A DNA stretch of 64,000 nt from Silene conica (Eukaryota; Streptophyta; Magnoliopsida; Caryophyllales; Caryophyllaceae). Under the pieces are notes generated by a model. That model was not told the origin of the DNA. It searched no databases and worked only from the letters and a program-made list of their open reading frames with translations. A program made the translations under genes and the position numbers. Of this stretch, positions 1-11,591 are shown in pieces; position 1 is the first letter of the stretch, and each line of letters begins with the position of its first letter. The DNA is taken from positions 44,968,079 through 45,032,078 of the forward strand of contig CM055313.2 in NCBI GenBank assembly GCA_029255685.2, read 5' to 3'.

Positions 1-290
1 CCAGAGGTGAACTTAACACATATCCCACTGCCACACACAAGTATTGGGTCCAGAGGTGAACTTAACACATATCCCAATACACAGCTATCGCACACCGGGT
101 CCAGAGGTGAGCTTAACACATTTCCCGATATACGACAACCGATCACGTGTCAGGTCTAGAGGTGAACTTAACACATATCCTGACACGCCACAAGCAAAAC
201 ACGTAATGGGTCAAGAGGTGAACTTAACACATATCCTATCACGCGACAAACAACTCACATATTAAGCTCAGAGGCCAGGTTAAGGCATAT
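1..290. repeat. 47-bp minisatellite inside the LTR of F
   Basis: Tandem units of about 47-51 bp, each with a conserved core near GGTCCAGAGGTGAACTTAAC plus ACACATATCCCA and a variable stretch of about 16 bases. The array enters from outside the window. The same array recurs at 27600-27648, 36342-36720, 53201-53370 and 61280-61860, always as part of F's LTR. Short reading frames of the type PEVNLTHIP are a by-product of the repeat and not a gene. Confidence 0.9.
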
Positions 291-574
291 CTTAATACGC
301 ATCAATACAATAGCATCTAAAGATAGTAACTAACTCTATAGTTCTAATCTCTTTTACTTCTAAACAACACTTAATTGATCCCGAAAACTAAGTTGAAGGA
401 GAGCCGGTTTCCCTTTCGGTTACCCGACCGGGGGGTCTCTATCCTCTCTCCGTTCCCGAACCCAATATAGTGTCGCCCGTCCTCCGGGGACCTGAAACAC
501 GCATACAAGGTACACAGAACGAATCTTAAACAAAACCGATCAATCGATCAAAAGATAAATAAATTTAAAGTAAA

Positions 575-985
575 CAGGGGCTCCTAGCCGGTCTGTGGGA
601 GGCAGCCGGCTGACCGTCTGACAACCCATGCTCTTTACAATACTTTAAAAACGAAACAATGTATCAGGGGCTCCCAGCCGGTCGGCAGGTAGCCGGCCTA
701 CCGGCTGGACACCCACTCTTTCTCTTCCTCTTCCTATAAACACTCAAGGAGGCTAAAGAGGTTTTCAGCCGGTCGGCAGGCAGCCGGCCTACCGGCAGGG
801 GAACCAATTCCCACAAAATCCTTTTTACGCAAACACTATAAAAAGGGACTCTCAGCCGGTCAGCAGGCAGCCGGCGTACCGGCTGGGCATCCAATCCCTC
901 TACAATTCAAAACACGCGAAAAACCTCATAATGCACTCCCAGCCGGTCGACCGGCGGCCGGTCGGTCGACCGACTCAGAGTTTCT
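575..985. repeat. GC-rich degenerate tandem repeat (about 90 bp, five units) in F's LTR
   Basis: Five GC-rich cores of the form AGCCGGTCGGCAGGCAGCCGG with ACCGGCTGG behind them start near 588, 676, 768, 855 and 943, so the period is about 90 bp. AT-rich spacers lie between. Within each core GCCGG repeats at a 15-bp offset. The last unit drifts into GGTCGACCGG and GGTCGGTCGACC, which resembles the paired motif found in the Athila-like elements and Copia1. Confidence 0.7.
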
Positions 986-2012
986 GAGCCTGAAAAACGC
1001 AACACGCAATATACTCCAATTCCTATGAAATCGATACTACAACTCCAAAATTGCTACCAACAAACAATTCCCAGCATACATAAGACATATACAACTCAAT
1101 AGCAAGTATCAATTTCCACCATTAAAGCATATTAGGATCATATTTCATATTCGTCTAGGATACAATTTCTGAAAATCATTCTATAAGCATGTGAAACACA
1201 ATCAAAGCATATGAACATTATACTTGGGCAATCCTAGCATGCTTCTAAGTCCAAACAACATCAACAACATACGAAATCAGAAACTTCCCACATCAACATC
1301 AAGAAATGCTAATTTAACAAATAAAGGCCGAGTTTCTCATTATCGTCACCTTTACTTAGCGAAATCTTCTTCAATAATCACCGAGCCCTCTTCCGGGTTA
1401 ACACAAACACCGCCTAAAACAACACAAACATCGAATAAAATCACGAATTTCGAAATTAAGTGAACAGGCCGAAAATCCAAATGTCACAAATTGCAAGATT
1501 GATTACCTTAAAACGACGGACTCGAGAAGAGGAATCCATAGCCGTGAAAATCGCCTCAATCGGATAGGAAATGAAGATTTTATGAGAGTTTTAAGATTGA
1601 AGAAGGAGGAAATCAAAAATGGTGTTTGTTGTTAAATTTACAAATCTGAAAAATGAAATGAAGGAGTGAGGTAGAGGATGGTGGGGTTAGGGTTTTGTGA
1701 GGAAAAAGAGGGGAAATGGGTCCATTAACAAATTAGTCCCATAAGACAAGTTTTAAGACGGTTTAAGCTAAGAACACCGACTTAAGGTAACTACAAACTT
1801 AAGACGGTATAAATATTTCCGGACTATGGAATTAAATTGCTAAGACGTAAATTACGCAATTAAATGAAATCTTATTTAAATACTTTAAATATTCTCACAT
1901 AAATTAAACAGTTATTTAAATGAAATTCCAAAAATTATGAAATATAAATTATTTCTCGAACTTGAACTTAAAATCTTTAAACTTCCAAGTCCCGAAATAT
2001 TGGGATGTTACA

Positions 2013-4827
2013 ATCACCCCATCTTTCAAAAAGTTTCGTCCTCGAAACTTGAAAACGGAAATAAGTAAGTAAACAACACTAGCTATCAAACGTACTACCT
2101 GGGTTTCGGTAACCCAAAACTTTATCTTTTAAAAGGTTTCAAGAAGAAATAGATTTCAAGGCACAAGTCTTTGTCAATGGACAATGGGATTCTCGTTACG
2201 TATTCAAGTGTCCGACATTCCAAATCTGAGACAAGTCCCAAATTCAAATTCGTCAAAATTCAAAATTTAGATCAATCCGGTGTCGGTAAGCATAGTTCAG
2301 GTTATCAGACGTCTCCAATAACGAGTTCAAATGACAAATTGACGCTGAGATCAATCACATTGCAAATCAAACAGTTCTTTTAAAACCAAATTTCCCAAAA
2401 ATAAATCTTTATTTTCGATTCCTCAAAAGAGTAAAATTGCAACAACGACAAAAGGTTACTTTCAACAAAAGAGGGAGCAGTTTCCAAATCCTCAAAACAA
2501 TTAAGATTTTCCAAAAATTATAACTTTTAGGGTTAACAATAGGGAAAAAATTCCAAAAACAGTCACCGGGAGCGCAGAAACGATCAAAGAGATTACCCTA
2601 GACGCGAAGGACCATAAGTTTCTAGTTTCACAGCTGACAGAACATGCAAGGGAGGATCGAAGGAACGAAACAACCAAGTTAAAGGTCAAGGAAGATGGTA
2701 ACTCTTGCCAAACATGGGTACACTAACCGCTCAACCCATAAATCAAACATAGTTACAACGATTCCTAGTGCATTCCAAGAAGGACAATTCAAGTGATCTC
2801 TAAACTCTCCAAGGTTTCACAATCCCTCGTATCATTATCTCTCCCACAGAACAAGGTGTTTCCTCACTCACGGTAGAAACTTAAGCCCATATTCCAGATT
2901 AAGGTTTGCGCACTTACGAAATTCTAAACCAAAAATTCCATTATAACATCAAATTCCAAAAATTAGGATACCATACTCTCTACACCGTGACTCTTCCCAA
3001 TCAGATAGGCCATAACCAAAAATCATCTATATCCTTTAGTCCTACATAGTTCAATTCTATCAAACTCATTACACGGAAGCACTTCGAAATCTTAGTTCCC
3101 AATCTATTACCATAAGGTGAACATTCAAATCAAGTCCCCACTAAGATAACAACTCTCAAATCCTCTGGTTTTTAACCACTTACCAACAGTATACATCCCA
3201 AAGAAAAGTTCCAAGGAAGTAACAACTTCCACTCCTACAGTCTCCAAAAGGTTCAGTTATTCAAATTCCGAGATTCTCAATGATATTTATGAACACTTAT
3301 AAGTTACAAAGTTCTACTCTATGATTACCTCAGACATCAATGGTTACCTGTCAACCACTCATGAAGCATTATAAAGCCAACAGGCTTCCATTATTCCACA
3401 AGCTATCATAAACGATCCACCTAACAGTGGGGCATTTTCCAATCCCAATAAGTGTTCCAATAGGTAAACGTTGAGGTTCCACTAGTAACTTAAGGTCGAA
3501 CACCCAGTCAACTCCATAAATTAAATCGTAAATGTCTCAACACTCTCACACCGTTACCAATAACTCTTGTTCCTCAAATATGTGGTATTTTCTGCACTAC
3601 AACAATTCTTCAAGATTAAGTAGCACTAACTCACCTCATTCACCCATTTAACCACATCTACATTATCTGTACATTCCTCTAAATTCATCTAGAACTCCAA
3701 GCATTCTATTCAAATCCTCGAATGGTACTTCAAAATCTACAAATACCACTTACATCTAGCCATCTAACATGAAACTTTAAAGGCGGCACACTATCCAATA
3801 TCACCCGAATACTATTATCATAAACTCTCTCAACCAAATTCTGACAACGCAAAGCCAAGTATTCCTCAAGGCATGTATCACTACTCCAAGAATAAGTCAA
3901 TCTCGCCACTAATCTAGATGAAAAGGAACGAGGCTCATAGAAGAGGAGATGAGATACGAACTTCAGGGATAAACACGACACAGGTCTCGAGAGAGACACA
4001 CGGAAGACGGCTCGAGGAACAACAAGATGACAAGTTAAGGAACTTTAGGCTATGGACCCCAATCAAAGTTGAAGCCAAGAGCAGCCAGAGAAGCAAAGGA
4101 GAAGAAAGGAGAGAAGTGACGTGAAAGGAACGATTGCGGAATCTTCCAAGGTGCGGGTCTCTCACTATTCTCACGGGATTCTCACTCCTTACTTTCCAAA
4201 TCAAGTCACTTAATTATTGGTCCTCACAAACGATTCCTCCAATGATCTATATACCCTAATCTTCCAAACTTTAAACGATGTCATTATTACAACTACCTCT
4301 TCCCAAAAGTTGGAGATGTCTCATCTCTGCTAGTTCCTCAAATGACAACTCGATAACATTCTCAGGCTATCAAACCCATATGTTGTATCCACTACACTTT
4401 GCATCACTGCTCGCTAGATATCCATACTTGAATCAATACGTGCCCGAACTTACATCCCCCAATGAATTACTTAATTCCAGTAGAAACTGGTGGTGCATCC
4501 TCAAATTTCCTTTAAGTTCTTCAATAAATAAATGCTAAGATTCATTAAGTAACCTAGGGTCAAGTAGTGATTCACTTCTTCTAAGCTTAAGTCATAAACT
4601 CTTCAAGTATTCAACCATTATTGCCAATGATTCATATTCCTCAACAACGGGCCTTTTCCAGGTCAATTACTCACCTAAGTCAAGTGATACTAACTCACTT
4701 CACTCATCCACTCACCAGCCTTAGCATCTTAAGCCTATTCTTCCAGGTCGCTCTATATCCTCAAGTATCTTCTCTAACTCCCAAACCAGTACTCTTCAAT
4801 CCACAAATTTTTACAATCTAAGCATGG
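2013..4827 (-). mobile_element. Internal region of element F, left part (no coding sequence seen)
   Basis: Minus-strand polypurine tract (ATCACCCCATCT on the plus strand, 2013-2024) directly inside the LTR, preceded on the minus strand by a GAGGACGAAAC block typical of the 3' end of Tekay/Del chromoviruses. The rest is AT-rich sequence without recognisable gag, protease, integrase or reverse transcriptase. With 17770-18431 the interior totals about 3.5 kb, too short for a full gypsy polyprotein, so F looks like a large retrotransposon derivative (LARD). Degraded coding sequence too diverged to see by eye cannot be excluded. Confidence 0.6.
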
Positions 4828-6295
4828 TGATGCCCGTCGTTGAGGGTACCAAAGATAAATTTATAATTCCTAAACTTAAACTATAGATAGTGAAAGTCAG
4901 GGTCGAACCACAAAGAGGTGGGGAGTGTTTATTGCTTGATGTTAATGTTTAAAGGTAACAAATTTGGGGGTTGATTGGTTGTTTACTAAGTCTAAGGCAA
5001 AGATTAAAACAAACAAATAATAAAAGATGAGAGTAAAAATATAATAAAAGAGATGCTAGGATGTTTGGGTAATAAATAGCTAAGGTAATATAAATCCTAA
5101 GGTCAACATGTATTGCAGTCGCGTCAGGGGTGTAACATATCCTTTCGGTCTATGGTACCTAATAGCTCCTTTCGGCCTATGCTATTAGTTCCTAGGTCTC
5201 ACAATTATTGGGTGTCAACAATAAGGGTGATTCCTAAATTCTAGGTCACATACCTTTCAGTCTTGAGTAACCTAGCCGTCTTAAGGTGTAAACCAATGCC
5301 CTTCCCGTATATCTCAATCTTGGGTAGGTCATTACTAACATCCTACAAGTCTCCTTTCAGTCTCATTGTAGGGTATTATAGTCAACAAAGAAAGACGAAA
5401 CAGAATACAGACGCGAGTGGGTCGACCGACCGGCTATTCCAGTCGGCCGACCACCGCCTTGGTCGACCGACCCATTAATTGAGTCGGCCGACCACGGCTC
5501 TGCTACAGGTCGGTCTCGAACGTTATATTACCTATGCATATTCATCCCCTACATCCTAACATATGAAATTTAGCTACGCATGATTACTAAAACAACGATG
5601 AAAACGGGAATAAACATGGAAAACATAGTGAATAATAATCTAAGCATGCAAGATTCAATAAAGCTTGGGAATTATTGAAAGCTTACAACTTGAAGAGAAA
5701 ACTAAAATTAGGAACTTGATGAACAAACTAGATTATAACTTTGAATGATAAAAACTAGGTCTCTGATTGATGGTAAAAACTAGATGATAAACCCTAATCA
5801 AAAGATTAGCTTATATAGGGCAGAAAATCCAGAGTTTCCTAAAGACTCCACACTTCTAATCTATTTCCGAAAACGCTTCTGGGCTTCGCTGAGGTCGGTC
5901 GACCTATTATGTGGGTCGGTCGACCTCTTTTACGGGCTTTAGGAATAATCTGGGCTTTCTTAAGATTCTGGACTTCTTAAAATTCAGGCCAGGTCGGCCG
6001 ACCCATTTAGCAGGTCGGTCGACCCGTTTCCCCGTAGAAATTCTCCGGTTCTTCTTGATTTGACTTTTGGTACTTAAATAATGACTCCAGTCGACTTTCC
6101 TTCGTTCCTTAATTATGCAAAAATCCCGAGGGCATGAATTTGGTGCAAAATCGTCCCTTTTCCGCATAAATCTGCAAAAGTGCATAAAAATACGAAAGTA
6201 CACGATTGTTGGGAAATAAGGGCTAAAACATAGTAAATGAGCGACAAAATGCGTGTAAAAATAGATGTAAAACATCATAAAATAGACACGCATCA
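4828..6295 (-). repeat. 3' LTR of Athila-like element B
   Basis: 1468 bp, TG...CA ends, same length as 16297-17764. Contains four pairs of the GGTCG-RY-CGACC motif, starting at 5420, 5461, 5893 and 5992, each pair with 21-bp spacing. Clearly homologous to the 1581-bp LTR of A and more distantly to the LTR of C, for example in the shared CCCGTCGTTGAGG start and the shared GGGTCGAACCACA block. Confidence 0.92.
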
Positions 6296-7584
6296 AATTC
6301 CCCAAACCAAACCCTTGCTTGCCCTCAAGCAAGAAGTAGACTCGATCTTAACTAATGGAACGATTTCAATCTCAGAGCGAAATTTACATGTAAGCCTAAA
6401 CCAATGCAAGTACAAAATGAGAAAGTATTTAAATCATGCAAACGAGTTATAGGGTCGTCAATCTTGCAAACTAGAAACTATAGAGACTTATTCCTCGGAC
6501 TCTCGCGGTACGCTCGAGACACTCTTGAAGCAAAGGGTGAGTATATGTAAAAGATAGAAAGAAGTAAATTTGTAGAGACACTCACCTAACTGCGACCCAT
6601 GAAAACATGCCTGCAATCTAATATGAACAAGAATTCTACAACTATGTAAAACAAACCCATTAAGTGACTTGGATACATGCAATTGAAGTAATGAAAGATA
6701 TGTGAGGTAAAAGGTAAAAAGTGGTTAAGATGTTTTTGGATATGTGGGGTTAGTAGCCAAGCTAGTAAAACCGGTTCCCAACAAAAAACTTCACAACTTT
6801 TGATATTAAGGAAGTGCTCTTTTGTAGCACAACACTCACATTAAATATAAGAAAGGACTCCCAAAACATTTTGAATGAGGTACGGGAGTGATAACAAATA
6901 AAAGAAAGGGATTTTTGGAACGAAATTTTTAATTCTGATGCTGTCAGTTGGTCGACCGACCTATGAAGGCGGTCGGTCGACTGACTTCCTGTATGTTTTG
7001 ATTTTTTTCGTTTTTCTTTTCTTTCTTTCTTTTTCTGAATTTTTCTGTTTTTTACTTTTCTTCCTTTCTTTCTTTTCTCTCTTTGCTCAAGATAGCATAC
7101 AAACCAAGATGCTTCAAAACGAGATAGTAAAACAAATATGTAGCAATTCAAGTTCATGTTTATGCATTTTGATGTAACATGTTCCAAGGGGAGTACTACT
7201 CACATCCTAGACAACTGGTTTAAGAATGAAACCAGGAATAAGCTCTAAAACTTAGAATGTATAGTAGGTTGCCAAGGTATAAGTCAAGTCTCAAGATATG
7301 CAAGTTAACAAAAACTCGTAGATATGCAAAAGACTCTTATACTAAAACAAGTTGACAAGGCAAGGTAAAGGCATAAACATGTAAGAAAGCAAAATCATCC
7401 TTGAAATACTCTCGTTCCGACTCGACCTATATGCTAAAATAAACGTGCATTTTTTTAGAAATTTTTGAATTTTTTCATTTTTTTGTATTTTTCTTTTGTA
7501 TAGGTAGAGAAAATAAAGAAAAGAAAAATGCAAGACAGAAATGCAATAAACGTGTGACAGAATGCAATGCACGTGACACGAAAC

Positions 7585-7622
7585 CATTCCCCAAACCAAC
7601 CCGCACAATGTCCCCATTGTGC
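7585..7622 (-). other. Internal polypurine-like tract with adjacent 8-bp hairpin (element B)
   Basis: The plus strand shows CATTCCCCAAACCAACCC followed by GCACAATG-TCCC-CATTGTGC, a perfect 8-bp stem with a 4-base loop. The purine tract on the minus strand closely resembles the terminal polypurine tract at the 3' LTR. The same arrangement is at 48086-48123 (A) and, with one stem mismatch, at 57896-57934 (C). Confidence 0.6.
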
Positions 7623-7843
7623 ATTAGCCTAAGTAAAGGTTTCAGAAAATTAAAGGAAAGATGCAAAGAGAATAAAAACTAAGGAAAAATTGGAAAGAAC
7701 TCACTGGGTTAATAGACGTATGAGAAAAACCTCCGCAAACCAGCGTAAGCTGGGAGGTTTTGGTGGCCAGCAGTGCCACTCAAGTAACCAAGACGGTTGC
7801 ACGATTCCCGAGGAAGAAACGAACAGACTGTGACGGACGGGTA

Positions 7844-7948
7844 GGTCGACCGACCCATATTTTAGGTCGACCGACCTTCCTGCAGACTGCAGGAATTCCA
7901 ATATTACAGGGACTAGGTCGACCGACCCGTGTATCTGGTCGGTCGACC
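7844..7948. other. Double paired-motif module in B 3' noncoding part
   Basis: Four 12-bp copies of GGTCG-RY-CGACC start at 7844, 7865, 7916 and 7937 (offsets 0, 21, 72, 93). The last two are inverted relative to each other and can form a 12-bp stem with a 9-base loop. The central 39-bp spacer contains TTCCTGCAG and ATTACAGGG, resembling the spacer of the module in A at 48345. Function unknown. Confidence 0.85.
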
Positions 7949-9479
7949 CCCTCTGCGTCACAGCGGTCTTTGTTTCTTTGTCGAACCTGAAAAAGAAATA
8001 AATATGCGCCCAACAAATGCGCGAGATGCCAGAAACAAGTCTAAAGTCTTAACTACGTAAGCATAACGGAAAAAGTTCTAAAACTACGAGCAAACCAAAT
8101 TAAAAAGTCTCAAACAACAAAAGTAAATTGTCTTAAAAGCTGAAATTTGAATAAACTATCCGCTAAAGATGCGGAATATATCCGACCACGGCTTTTGACG
8201 ACATGCCGTAGTCTCCACAGTGTTTTCTTGAGTAGCAAAACACATCTTCTTTCCGCCGTCGCAAAGCATATGCGACGAACTCTTCTCTTGAGCTTGTCTC
8301 CGCTTTTTCTTTTCCTCCCGATCTACAACATCTGGGTCTTCATCTTCTTTATAGCTCAAGAATCCCATTCCCCCTCTCTATACTGTGACTTCCTTTATTT
8401 TGGGTTTCCCCAAACCAATTCCTGCATTAGTCACAATAGAAGTATCCTCCATTTTGCTCCCAATCTGGGGCGGAGGTGTAAAAACAGGTACAGGAGTAGG
8501 CAATAAAGTAGGAGAGGTAGTGATGACCTTATACTTCTTTTCCGAAGTAATAGCATTACAAGTGATCGGGGTCATATCATCCTTCTTCCTATAAGATAGG
8601 CCATAGATAATGGAATGCTTTCCTACTTTGAAGGTCAAAGTCCCAGTGCCTACATCTATGATGGCTCCCGCAGTGTGGAGGAAGGGTTTTCTTAGTATTA
8701 TAGGTATATGGGCATCCTCTGGGATGTCCAGTACTACAAAGTCAGCTGGAAAGAAAAACCTGTCAATACGCACAGGGATGTTTTCCAACACCCCTATGGG
8801 TTCCATAGATGTGCGATCTGCCATCTGGACAGTCATGCTGGTTACTGCAAAATTGGTCATTCCTAGTTTTAAGGCAACACTTAGGGGCATGACACTGATA
8901 CTAGCTCCTAAGTCGCATAAGGCCTTTTTTACAGGAAAGGTTCATATATTGCAGGGGACAAAAAAACTACCAGGATCATCGAGTTTGTGAGGGGCAATAA
9001 CATGTGATAGAAAACTGGATGACTCCTCAGTGAGAGCCACCGACTCAACCTTATCTAAAGACCTCTTTCTTGACAAAAGCTGTCTCATAAACTTAAGATA
9101 TGAAAGAACCTGTTGGACTAATTCTAAAAACGGAACTTGAACATTTAATGAACGAATTACGTCTTTAAATTTGTCAAAAGATACCCGGTCCTTCGAAGGT
9201 ATGAGCCTTTCTGGGAAAGGAGGGGCTGAAGAGTCGGTATTTGCGGCCCTTTTCAGAAACCTAGGGGTCTTATCACCCCGAAAAAGGAAATCCCTTATGT
9301 CCTGTTTGGAAATGGACATTTCACTCTTAAATATGGATTTGGCCCAAATATCTTGTTTGGGGTGTCTAAAATTTCAAAAATTCTGATTTGGGCCAAATGC
9401 CTCAGGATTTGTTTAGAATCCAATTGACCTTAAATCAAATACCAACAAAATAGGTGTCATTTACAAATTATTTGCTTTA

Positions 9480-9625
9480 CAGTTCATCCTCCATCGACTC
9501 TCTGACGACTCCGCTTCTCTTGTTCTCAGAGCCTCTATAGAAATCAAATCGAGCTTCCATTGATAGGTTTTAGCACAGTTCATCAATGATTCTGATCTTA
9601 ATTGTGTTCTAGTAAGTTGAATTTT
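9480..9625 (+). pseudogene. Possible captured 5' untranslated exon (inside the Harbinger element)
   Basis: A C/T-rich stretch resembling a plant 5' untranslated region (TCCATCGACTCTCTGACGAC and on) ends in a plausible splice donor (TCTAG/GTAAGTTG-like, near 9608), followed by T-rich sequence like an intron. It could be the first exon of the same TM9SF gene whose last exon lies at 10360-10524, but nothing proves the two come from one gene. Confidence 0.3.
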
Positions 9626-10359
9626 CTTTTAAACTATTAATTGTTTCAATTTTATTTCCAGGGTTTATTTAATCAATAGTATGATCGATTAATTATTGTT
9701 GTCCTTGAATATGCATCCTAGTTTGATTGATTTTGTTTGTTTTATTTGATTAATTTGCTGCTGCGTCTAGTTTGTAGCCATTGTTGGGATAATTTAAGCT
9801 GATTCTTCTTCTAGAGTAGTCTAGCTATATTTTCATTTCTAGAGTATATGCAGTATGCTTAAAAGATAAACCAGTAAATAATGCTGCTACATATTCCATA
9901 TATGTTAACATATACAGTATATGCATGCAGTATGCATAAATTAACTGAGAAATGCTTCTTATTTTCGTTCTGTCGCGTTAATTGCATATTGGTGAGTGGT
10001 TATATGGATAAATTTGTAGGAAATCTTCTAGTTGCTATATACTGCTATTGCGCTAAACCGATTGTCATTTGATGCTTAATAGGATGAAATAACCTGTGTG
10101 AAAACACCCTTAGCATCTGTCATCTTAGTCCACACTTTTGAGACTGAGAGAGAGATTGGCTTTGTTGCTCTTCTATGTCCATTGTACAGTATTTTTTATG
10201 TTAATGTTCTGAGAATCTATTTCGGCTTTGTAAAGATCTATACTGTACTTTTCTTTTATGTGTATACACCTTCAAGATGTGTAAAATGATTCAATTTTTT
10301 CACTGATGCATTTAGATACCTTCAAATTTTCTCTATGGACCTGTATTGAATTGATCTTT

Positions 10360-10524
10360 TTGTTTAACACCAAGCTTGAAATAACCAAGCCAGTTTCTGG
10401 AATGCTCTACTATGGGTACATGTTGATTGCCTCGTATGCATTCTTTGTGCTTACGGGTATCATTGGCTTCTACGCTTGTTTCTGGTTTACAAGGCTTATC
10501 TACTCGTCCGTGAAGATCGATTAA
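10360..10524 (+). pseudogene. TM9SF (nonaspanin/EMP70) C-terminal fragment captured by a transposon
   Basis: The frame ends with TKLEITKPVSGMLYYGYML, then IASYAFFVLTGIIGFYACFW and FTRLIYSSVKID before a stop at 10522-10524. I recognise this as the last two membrane segments and the C-terminus of plant TM9 superfamily members, multi-spanning Golgi/endosome proteins. The final KID follows the family's C-terminal KXD/E-type signal for COPI binding and Golgi retention. About 51 residues match the family, whereas whole TM9SF proteins have about 590-650 residues, so over 90% is missing. Residues upstream of TKLEI do not fit the family well. The open frame is preserved to the natural stop, which suggests recent capture. 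It is not expected to work as a transporter or receptor. A fusion transcript from a neighbouring promoter is possible but not shown. Confidence 0.85.
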
Positions 10525-11591
10525 GCATGATGTCGCATCTACCTGGTGAGTAAATTTTTCCCACCCTCGAAAAATAGTCAAGATACATCTCAGAGTTAGT
10601 GAATCATTTGTACGTTGTTAGATGGCGAAAGTCAAGAGTCATGCGTGATTCAAGACTATCGTATAATCAAAAGAAAACCAACTCCACCACCAGACAAAGA
10701 TTGTTAAGGAATATCTAATTTCATCTCAATTTAATTTGTGATGACAGGATCCTGAAACTTCATTCACCACTCTTGTTTTTTTTTTGTTTCTCTGTTGGTC
10801 ATCAGAAACAAATGTAATAGTCCCCCACCAGACATAGATTGTTTTTTTGTTTTAAAAGCTTATTTAGGTTTAGACTAGTAACCACGAGTGTTGAGTATCA
10901 TAGACAGACTCTTCGTGTCCATCTTTTCTGCATTTAAATCAGAAATAGTAATACAGAATCGAAATACGTGGAAATTAGTTAGCAAGAGTGCAGTCCATCT
11001 TTTCTGCATTTAAACAAATGCAGTCCAACAAATGCATTCCAGAGCCTTCATTCCATAGCAAGAGTGCATGCTTCTCTCTATTATTTTGCTAGTTTTGCAC
11101 CTTATTTTGGGTACAAATTGCAGGCCAACCAAGTGCAGCATCATATTCAAATAAGTCTATCGATCATTGGGATGACATTTGTGTATTGGTTGGGCCGGAT
11201 CAGGTTGTTGGTGATGGAGGAGAGCATCATGAAGAAGGTGTTACTATGATGATGAAGAAGAGGCATGTGATGGTGCGAGTTCAAGTGTGAATTTTATTTT
11301 TATGTTGAAACTTTTTGTTTAAATCTTGAAATATGTATTGAAGCCTTTAGAAATGTTTTTGAACACAAATTTGGATTTCCAAATCTTATGTCTTGCCAAA
11401 CACCGAATTTGGATTTCAAAATCCAGAATTTCAAATCCTTTGTTTACCAAACAAAGAATTTGGATTTACAATCCCTAATTTCACTTTTCTGATTTGAAAA
11501 TGGGATTTCAAAATGAAATCTTCGTTCCCAAACGCTACCTTAAGTTGTTCGGCAATTCGGGACGAAAAAGGGCTTCCTGTTCCGCATCGGG

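Larger units (their letters stand above)
1..2012 (-). repeat. Left (3') LTR of old Tekay/Del-like element F, cut by window start
   Basis: Read on the minus strand, this LTR starts TGTAACATCCC at 2012 and runs left beyond the window. A polypurine tract lies just inside it. Bases 1-620 match the pieces of F's right LTR at 53201-53722 and 61590-62201 with roughly 25 differences in 640 bases (about 4%), so F is the oldest LTR element here. It holds a 47-bp minisatellite (1-290), a GC-rich repeat block (575-985) and AT-rich unique sequence (985-2012). No gene is visible. The assignment to Tekay/Del rests on the TGTAAYAYCCC/GGGGTTTTACA termini, the tRNA-Met primer site and the LTR length (over 3 kb when pieces are summed). 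Confidence 0.75.
6296..8155 (-). mobile_element. 3' noncoding part of element B
   Basis: Begins with the polypurine tract (6296-6314, CCCCAAACCAAACCC on the plus strand). Contains a block shared with A and C around 6490-6540 (CTCTCGCGGTACGCTCGAGA), low-complexity T-rich sequence at 6995-7085, one motif pair (6950-6982), a double motif pair (7844-7948), and a second polypurine-like tract with a hairpin at 7585-7622. There is no reverse transcriptase or integrase. In an autonomous Athila element, pol would lie between the gag-protease end and this region. Confidence 0.75.
9298..11539. mobile_element. PIF/Harbinger-like DNA transposon carrying a host-gene fragment (Pack-type)
   Basis: It interrupts the gag gene of B: alignment to A shows the gag sequence stopping at 9297 and resuming at 11540. 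It is flanked by the 3-bp duplication TTA (9295-9297 and 11540-11542), the Harbinger signature. The ends are imperfect inverted repeats: TGTCCTGTTTGGAAATGGAC on the left against GGTAGCGTTTGGGAACGAAG (reverse complement of the right end), sharing GTTTGG and a following ATTTCA. Subterminal regions are rich in ATTTGGATTT. At 2242 bp with no transposase it is non-autonomous. The interior includes a spliced-gene-like 5' segment (about 9480-9620) and a TM9SF C-terminus (10360-10524). It must be younger than B. Confidence 0.72.

Noticed and set aside
2013-4827. Element F as an autonomous chromovirus with degraded pol
   Set aside because: The whole interior is only about 3.5 kb and no integrase, reverse transcriptase or chromodomain motif is visible on the minus strand. 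A LARD-type reading fits better, though profile searches could still find remnants.
5420-5493. GGTCGACC motifs as cloning-vector or linker contamination
   Set aside because: They occur dozens of times with varied centres and spacers, inside aligned LTR pairs and coding frames of different ages, which vector sequence would not do.
5907-6332. Minus-strand 141-codon frame in the B LTR, with relatives at 17376 and 46462
   Set aside because: It lies across the LTR, is not preserved in the A copies at the same length and resembles no protein.
6762-7187. Lysine-rich minus-strand frame (also 47147-47626)
   Set aside because: It comes from the T-rich low-complexity stretch in the 3' noncoding part of B and A; composition alone explains it.
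10306-10365. First 20 or so codons of the frame that includes the TM9SF fragment as part of the captured protein
   Set aside because: Residues before TKLEI do not follow the TM9SF pattern and probably come from intron or scrambled sequence, so the fragment was called from about 10360.
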